Shown: piece after piece, positions 59,499 through 64,000 of the stretch
Numbering within the stretch: position 1 is the first letter of the stretch
Layout of the letters: every line of letters starts with the position of its first letter
Made by a program: the position numbers and the translations under genes
The notes under the pieces: generated by a model
The model's database searches: none
The model's input: the letters and a program-made list of their open reading frames with translations, nothing else
What the model was told of the DNA's origin: nothing
Origin: CAZEHS01 sp964649745
GTDB taxonomy: Bacteria; Bacillota; Clostridia; Peptostreptococcales; Acidaminobacteraceae
Direction of reading: 5' to 3'
NCBI GenBank assembly: GCA_964649745.1
Contig: CAZYQI010000010.1
Span: 37,004-101,003, forward strand
DNA length: 64,000 nt

Positions 59499-62003
59499 AT
59501 GTCATACGGCGAGAGTTTTCAAAATGCGTTCAAACAGCATCAGGAATCCCTGAGTACCCTTGAAAAGACGCTGAAGGACCTGAATGTCGATCTTCTGGCG
59601 GACGAAAACATGCGTCTTTCCGATGAGAAGAAAGCACTGCTTGAGGAAATGGACGCCCTGAAAAAGGCGAACCAAGCCCTAAGTCAGGATCTCAGCACCC
59701 TGCGGGGCGCTTATCGGGAGCAGATCCTGAACGAGAAGATGAATCAGGTCCATCTTTCAAAAGCTCGGGTCAATATGCTTTTCGAATCCGCCACAAAGGG
59801 TTCCCTGAACCGCCTCAGCGCTTTGGAGGCCAGCCTTACCCAGCGGATGAAGCACACCATTTCCGAGGCCGACAAGCTTCAGGGAGAAATCAAAGTCCGA
59901 TACACCACTCAGATCACTATCCTTCAAAACCAGATGAACAAAGAACTTTCCGAGCTGCGCCAACGGTTAGGAACCGTTCAAGCCAAATCCGGCACCGCTC
60001 TTAACGAAAGCTATGCCAATCCCGAGCTGGGCTCAGTTGATGATGCCCTGCTGGAGCGGCTTAAAAAGGGCAACAGCTTTGAGCTGAAGCTTGGCCTGGG
60101 CCTCATCAACAAGCTGGGGGTGGTACTGATCTTCCTGGCCGTGATCCTGGCAGGCCGGTACACCTACAGCCACTGGTTCAACGACTACGCCAAGGGCATC
60201 ACCTTCTACATACTGGGCCTGCTCTTCTGTGCCGGGGGCGAATGGCTGTATCGTAAGAAAATGCCTTCTGTGGCGGCAGGGGTCATTGGAGGGGGCATCG
60301 GATTATTCTACGCCTCCACCTTCATATGCACCTTCTATCTGCACATCATCTCCTTTAATATGGCCATGGGCATCTCCGTGCTGATTGCCGCGGCCTCACT
60401 CTCCCTCACCCTGCGCTATAAATCTCCCACCATCGGCATGCTGTCCCTTATCGGCGGCTACCTCCCCTTCTTCACCTATGTGGTGGTTTACGGCATCGAT
60501 TCCCTTCCGGTGCTGCAGGCCCTTGCCTACCTGATGCTTTACAACGCACTGGTGCTGGGGATTTCTCTCCGCCAGAAATGGACTTCCATTATCTATGTGG
60601 GCTTCCTGTTCAACATGCCCTGCGTCCACTACCTGCTCACCCTTATGGACAACCACCTGCTGGCCATCGCTCTGGCGTACGCTAACTTCCTCATCTATCT
60701 AGCGGTGGCATTGTACCGCAACCTGAAGGAACGGGCCCCACTGAACGTGGCGGATATGGTCCTCATCAGCCTCAATACCCTGGTGAACTGCAGCATGGTT
60801 TATCATCTGTTCAACCAGGCCAGTTACGGGGATTACGACGGTCTTCTGGCTCTGTTCTACGCCGGCATCTACTTCGGTCTTGCCTTTATAACCGAAAGGT
60901 ACTGCGGCAACAAGCGCATGATCAACACCTTCTATACCTTCGCCGTGGCCTTTTCCATTCTGGTGGTTCCCCTGCAGCTTTCCGAGGGCTGGATCTTCTT
61001 CGGCTGGGTTATCGAGGCCTGCCTCTACATCTACCTGGGTCGGCTGTATCGCATCAAGCCTCTGGAATACATGGGTCTGGGCCTGGTGGCCATCAGCCAT
61101 ATCGCCTTTATTCTGCTTAACGGAGCCGATCTGGGAGCCCCGCGGAGCTACCCCGCCCTGGCCGATTTCAAATACGGAGCCCTGGTTGCCTCCGAAATAT
61201 TCGCCGCGTGGACATACTGGAAACTTTCCCAAGACCGGCAGGAAGAAGCCCTGCCCCGCCTGGCGGCTCCCCTGCGTTACCCCATTGCCGCTCATATCAG
61301 CCTGTTCCTGGCCTATGAGGTATGGATGACCTATCGCACACTTATGGAGGGCCTGTCCATGGAGGGCATCGAGGTGCTGACCCTTATCTGGGGCACCATC
61401 ATCCTTTGCAACCTGGGCTACCAGCGGCTGAATGCGGATCGTGTCATTGCCTTCAACCGCTACCGGGACATTTCCGAGCTGGTGATCTACGTTCTCTTCA
61501 TCGGCATCAACCTGATGAGCTTCGGCACCGAAGGTGCCCGCTGGTGGCTGGATACAGCCCTCTTGGTCGGCGGCAACGCCGCTATCCTGTGGCGCATGAA
61601 CCGCTTCCTGATGGATCAGGAAAATCAGTACCGAATATCCCGGGAAATCCGCGCCGTGGTACTGGGCCTCTACACCCTGGCCGTGTATTTCATCAATCTC
61701 ACCGACACCTTCCGTCCTGAGAACCTCAGCGTTGTGCTGAACATCTCCATGATCTTCTTCGCCCTGCTCTACATCACCCTGGGCTTCCGCAGCAACTTCG
61801 TGATGCTGCGCCGCATGGGCCTTGGGCTGTCCCTGCTGGCCACGGTAAAGATGCTGATCATCGACTCCCTTTCCTTCAACCTGAGTCAAAAGATCGTCAG
61901 CTATTTCATCTTTGGTCTGGTCCTGATCGGCATCTCCATTGTGTATCAAAAAATCACAGCCCGCATGACACAAGGCCGGGAGGGTGACAACGATGAAAAC
62001 TAA
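59499..62003 (+). CDS. DUF2339 multi-pass membrane protein
   Basis: The 834-residue protein has an N-terminal coiled coil (about 15-160, Leu/Lys/Glu-rich with LLADENMRLSDEKKALLEEM) and then about 20 or more hydrophobic segments, the layout of DUF2339 proteins. Function is unknown for the family. GGAGG precedes ATG. Its end overlaps the start region of the DUF3999 gene, so both products are probably made together. Confidence 0.85.
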   Translation: MSYGESFQNAFKQHQESLSTLEKTLKDLNVDLLADENMRLSDEKKALLEEMDALKKANQALSQDLSTLRGAYREQILNEKMNQVHLSKARVNMLFESATKGSLNRLSALEASLTQRMKHTISEADKLQGEIKVRYTTQITILQNQMNKELSELRQRLGTVQAKSGTALNESYANPELGSVDDALLERLKKGNSFELKLGLGLINKLGVVLIFLAVILAGRYTYSHWFNDYAKGITFYILGLLFCAGGEWLYRKKMPSVAAGVIGGGIGLFYASTFICTFYLHIISFNMAMGISVLIAAASLSLTLRYKSPTIGMLSLIGGYLPFFTYVVVYGIDSLPVLQALAYLMLYNALVLGISLRQKWTSIIYVGFLFNMPCVHYLLTLMDNHLLAIALAYANFLIYLAVALYRNLKERAPLNVADMVLISLNTLVNCSMVYHLFNQASYGDYDGLLALFYAGIYFGLAFITERYCGNKRMINTFYTFAVAFSILVVPLQLSEGWIFFGWVIEACLYIYLGRLYRIKPLEYMGLGLVAISHIAFILLNGADLGAPRSYPALADFKYGALVASEIFAAWTYWKLSQDRQEEALPRLAAPLRYPIAAHISLFLAYEVWMTYRTLMEGLSMEGIEVLTLIWGTIILCNLGYQRLNADRVIAFNRYRDISELVIYVLFIGINLMSFGTEGARWWLDTALLVGGNAAILWRMNRFLMDQENQYRISREIRAVVLGLYTLAVYFINLTDTFRPENLSVVLNISMIFFALLYITLGFRSNFVMLRRMGLGLSLLATVKMLIIDSLSFNLSQKIVSYFIFGLVLIGISIVYQKITARMTQGREGDNDEN

Positions 62004-63234
62004 AGCGCTCTGCATACTACTCGTGTCCGCACTGTGTTCCACCCTGACTGTTCAGGCAGAGGCCCCGGACACCGGGTGGAAATGGCAGCGGCAAATCACC
62101 GTGGACAGCACCTCCCGATTCAACCGCTTTGAGGTTCCTGCCGACCTCTACGGGAAATCCCAGCTGACCCTTCAGGACCTGCGCATAGTGGATGACAAGG
62201 GAACCGCCGTTCCCTATCTGCTGGACACCCGAAGCCAGAAAACCGCAGTGACGGAGGATATGCGGAGCTTCACCAGGGTTGGCTCCATTCGAAAAAAAAC
62301 CGATACCCTCTGCGACTTTCAGGGGTATGCCCCGGAGGGAACCGACCTGATTCTCACCCAACTGACCGCTGGCACGGATTACCCAGCCGATTTCTTCAAA
62401 TACGTTGAGCTTTACGGCAGCCATGACGGACAGCGCTGGGAATGGGTCGGCAATGATTCCATTTACCGGGTGGAGGGCAAAGCGGATACGGATTTCGCCC
62501 TCCCTTCCCCGCTTAAATACACCTATTACCGAGTGGTGATTCTGGACAACATTGAAGATATTCAGCTGACGGAGCTTACCGGCGCCTTTATCAATGAATC
62601 GAAAAAGCTATCCGGCCGTCAGCTGGTGATCCCTGCGGATCGGTTCTCCCGGGCTGAAAAGGGTACCGCCACGCACATCACCCTAAAGAACGTGGGCAAC
62701 ATCCCCTTCCACAGCCTTTCAATGGACGCCGGAGGCCTCTTTCACCGCCCCTGCCGCATCATTTCCGGCGATAATCCGGAAACCGGAGCCCTGTTCGGCA
62801 ACGGGTATCTGTACCAGTCCACCCTGAAAGGACCGGACCCCCTTAAGAATAGTCTCTCCATGGAAATCTATAAACCCGCCGACTCCCTAGTATTGGTAAT
62901 CGAAAACGGCGACAATCCCCCCTTGGACATCAAAAGCCTCACCCTGGAATACCACGCCGATGCCGTCATCTTCGAACCGGCTCCGGGCAAAAATTACACC
63001 CTGCAGTACGGCAACCCTGCCGCATCAAGGCCCTCCTATGATCTGGAGCAGTTCCGAAGCGAAATCTCCCAGCAAAAAATCGGTACTGCCACCCTTCAAG
63101 ATGAAGCACCCCTGGAGGCTCCCAAAGCCCCCACCCCGGCAGGAGTCAACCAAAAGACCCTATTCAGCGGCCTGATTTTCCTGGTAGCCGTTGTACTGGC
63201 CCGGCTGGCAGTAAAGGGAATGAAACGGCAATAG
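61993..63234 (+). CDS. DUF3999 exported protein
   Basis: ATG at 61993 lies in GGGAGGGTGACAACG-ATG context and gives 413 residues. It has a signal peptide (about 1-22), a long beta-rich extracellular part (WKWQRQITVDSTSRFNRF, VELYGSHDGQRWEWVG, YTYYRVVI) and a C-terminal membrane anchor (about 388-408) with a KGMKRQ end. This fits DUF3999, which is found next to DUF2339 genes in other bacteria. The start overlaps the DUF2339 gene by 11 bases, so translation is likely coupled. Confidence 0.8.
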   Translation: MKTKALCILLVSALCSTLTVQAEAPDTGWKWQRQITVDSTSRFNRFEVPADLYGKSQLTLQDLRIVDDKGTAVPYLLDTRSQKTAVTEDMRSFTRVGSIRKKTDTLCDFQGYAPEGTDLILTQLTAGTDYPADFFKYVELYGSHDGQRWEWVGNDSIYRVEGKADTDFALPSPLKYTYYRVVILDNIEDIQLTELTGAFINESKKLSGRQLVIPADRFSRAEKGTATHITLKNVGNIPFHSLSMDAGGLFHRPCRIISGDNPETGALFGNGYLYQSTLKGPDPLKNSLSMEIYKPADSLVLVIENGDNPPLDIKSLTLEYHADAVIFEPAPGKNYTLQYGNPAASRPSYDLEQFRSEISQQKIGTATLQDEAPLEAPKAPTPAGVNQKTLFSGLIFLVAVVLARLAVKGMKRQ

Positions 63235-63240
63235 AAAAGC

Positions 63241-63276
63241 GAAAGCGGCATTCATAAAAATGAATAGCCGCTTTTC
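63241..63276 (+). terminator. Terminator after the DUF3999 gene
   Basis: GCGGCATTCAT pairs with ATGAATAGCCGC (one bulged base) around AAAA and is followed by TTTTCTTAT. Confidence 0.75.
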
Positions 63277-63663
63277 TTATGGAAATATTAAGGTGTGTTT
63301 TCATAAAACAGGGAGGAAAATGAGGGGTTTTGTGGAATATGTTCACTATGGAAGAGAGAATTCTTCTCTTTTTTCGCCAATAAACGCATATAAGACATAC
63401 GTCGTACATCCCCTTGTGAGCGTCGGCATATGTGACATAAAAACATATGCGTTTGTTCGGGTTGAAGAGGGCGTGTCGTGAATACAAACGTTATATGCCA
63501 GTCGGGGAGAGCAAAGCCCGCCGTCCTGGCGGGCAATAATCAACAAAAGAAAACGTTCAACCACTCTGTGACTTCCCAGAGAGGCAGAACGTTGCGGGAA
63601 AAGGGGTACATTGAAAATAAACAACGAGAAAAGTGACATTTGAAGTATTTCATTGAGTAGGTA
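63277..63663. other. AT-rich gap without a supported gene
   Basis: This stretch of nearly 390 bases has lower GC than the rest. Small open frames lack ribosome sites and look random. It holds an inverted repeat AAACGCATAT (63382-63391) and ATATGCGTTT (63445-63454), with further partly palindromic sequence in between. Function is unknown. Confidence 0.5.
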
Positions 63664-63828
63664 TTATTGTTCATCCTTTTTTTTGTTGGCATTTTCGACA
63701 ACGTTTTTCATGTGCCTAATAAAGTCAGCGGTGGGAGTTGTCCGTCCATCAATTAAAACCTTTTTGTACTCAAAATATAAATTCTCGTCAACCTTGAATG
63801 TTACTCTCTTCTTTTCGGTTTTCTCCAT
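63664..63828 (-). CDS. Small ribbon-helix-helix-like protein
   Basis: ATG at 63828 follows AAAGGAG and gives 54 residues. The N-terminal stretch RVTFKVDENLYFEYKKVLI has the alternating pattern of a ribbon (RVTFKV) and first helix, followed by PTADFIRHMKNVVENA as second helix, as in Arc/MetJ-type DNA-binding proteins. Such proteins are common in plasmids and integrated elements. Its promoter region carries phased TTGTAC repeats, so it probably represses itself. No toxin gene follows within view. Confidence 0.7.
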   Translation of the reverse strand: MEKTEKKRVTFKVDENLYFEYKKVLIDGRTTPTADFIRHMKNVVENANKKKDEQ

Positions 63829-63874
63829 TTCAAACTCCTTTCGTTTCTTGCGCGAGTGCGACAAGTGGCACAAG

Positions 63875-63921
63875 TTGTACCTGGTTGTACTTATTGTACT
63901 TCAAGAAATGGAAAGTGTCAA
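63875..63921 (-). promoter_or_regulatory. Promoter of the RHH gene overlapped by phased TTGTAC repeats
   Basis: On the minus strand -35 TTGACA (63916-63921) and -10 TACAAT (63893-63898) are 17 bases apart. GTACAA units (TTGTAC on the plus strand) occur at 63875-63880, 63885-63890 and 63894-63899, spaced 10 and 9 bases. The third overlaps the -10. This fits tandem RHH dimers bound along one DNA face. Confidence 0.65.
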
Positions 63922-63964
63922 TTTTTCTTTGTCATTATTCATCATTTTTTCTGAACGATAAGCG

Positions 63965-64000
63965 ATAATGTCCTGTTATAACATAAAGGATTATGTCCCA
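63965..64000. repeat. Direct repeats ATAATGTCC/ATTATGTCC around a palindrome
   Basis: ATAATGTCC (63965-63973) and ATTATGTCC (63990-63998) flank TGTTATAACA (63974-63983), a perfect palindrome. The window ends here, so I cannot say whether it is an operator, an end of a mobile element, or chance. Confidence 0.35.

Noticed and set aside
60699..62042. Open frame of 447 codons opposite to the DUF2339 gene
   Set aside because: The true gene is clear by family and ribosome site; the antisense translation is His/Gln-rich and typical of a shadow frame.
63260..63481. Small open frames in the AT-rich gap
   Set aside because: No ribosome site, no recognisable pattern, and inverted repeats run through them.
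1..64000. tRNA, rRNA, CRISPR arrays, transposases, riboswitches
   Set aside because: None could be recognised by reading both strands; small or divergent cases could have been missed without a covariance search.

Overview
The window is 64 kb of a chromosome from an anaerobic, low-to-mid GC Firmicute, most likely a member of Clostridia. The evidence is a full-length pyruvate:ferredoxin oxidoreductase, a SigI/RsgI sigma/anti-sigma pair, two DegV proteins, an LCP wall-ligase, a YdjI/YdjG-type pair, strong AGGAGG ribosome binding sites, and frequent U-tract terminators. No rRNA, tRNA, CRISPR array or complete insertion sequence was seen.

Layout. 1-733: 3' end of murC. 879-9284 (minus): an envelope and housekeeping block in the order (transcription sense) nitroreductase, L,D-transpeptidase, GH-like lipoprotein, pyrE, trmB, cls, lspA, LCP protein. 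9333-15901: FAH-family hydrolase, beta-CASP nuclease, CorA, truA, DegV and an NhaC antiporter. 16027-24871 (plus): an orphan sensor kinase, two universal stress proteins, a secreted Fn3/stalk protein, a secreted RsgI-like protein with an acidic tail, then a tight EAL-sigI-rsgI operon. 24927-31943 (minus): a complete D-allose operon (LacI-type regulator, alsB, alsA, alsC, alsE, alsK, rpiB). 32142-40273 (minus): PFOR, a methyltransferase, a ferritin-like protein, an alanine/ornithine-racemase-like enzyme and a MocR regulator. 40431-43194 (plus): a DNA alkyltransferase with an in-frame UGA at the catalytic cysteine, then an SPFH/zinc-ribbon pair. 43259-50692 (minus): an MFP-MacB-type ABC efflux operon, a two-component system with a secreted helical protein, and a small YkuS-like protein. 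50919-63234: DMT transporter, serine hydrolase, DegV, a run of GNAT acetyltransferases with an amidase and a nitroreductase, and a TetR-DUF2339-DUF3999 operon. 63235-64000: AT-rich DNA carrying a small ribbon-helix-helix gene with its own repeated operator, possibly the edge of an accessory element.

The strongest unusual signal is at 40431-40937. An Ogt/MGMT-family gene is interrupted by TGA exactly where the catalytic cysteine of the PCHR motif belongs. The conserved C-terminal part continues in frame for 34 residues to a normal stop. Directly after the TGA lies a hairpin whose pairs are all Watson-Crick, with a GGUC-containing apical loop 17 nt from the UGA. This is what a bacterial selenocysteine insertion element looks like, so I call it a selenoprotein DNA methyltransferase.

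The second is the SigI locus. Both the RsgI anti-sigma factor and a separate secreted paralogue carry long acidic tails instead of a recognisable carbohydrate-binding module. The secreted paralogue has Asp-Pro where RsgI has Asn-Pro, and a c-di-GMP phosphodiesterase gene sits in the sigI operon. The window also holds several dispersed non-coding repeats, including two copies of a hairpin element (66 and 178 nt) sharing GAAGAAAAACCCTCTG ends.
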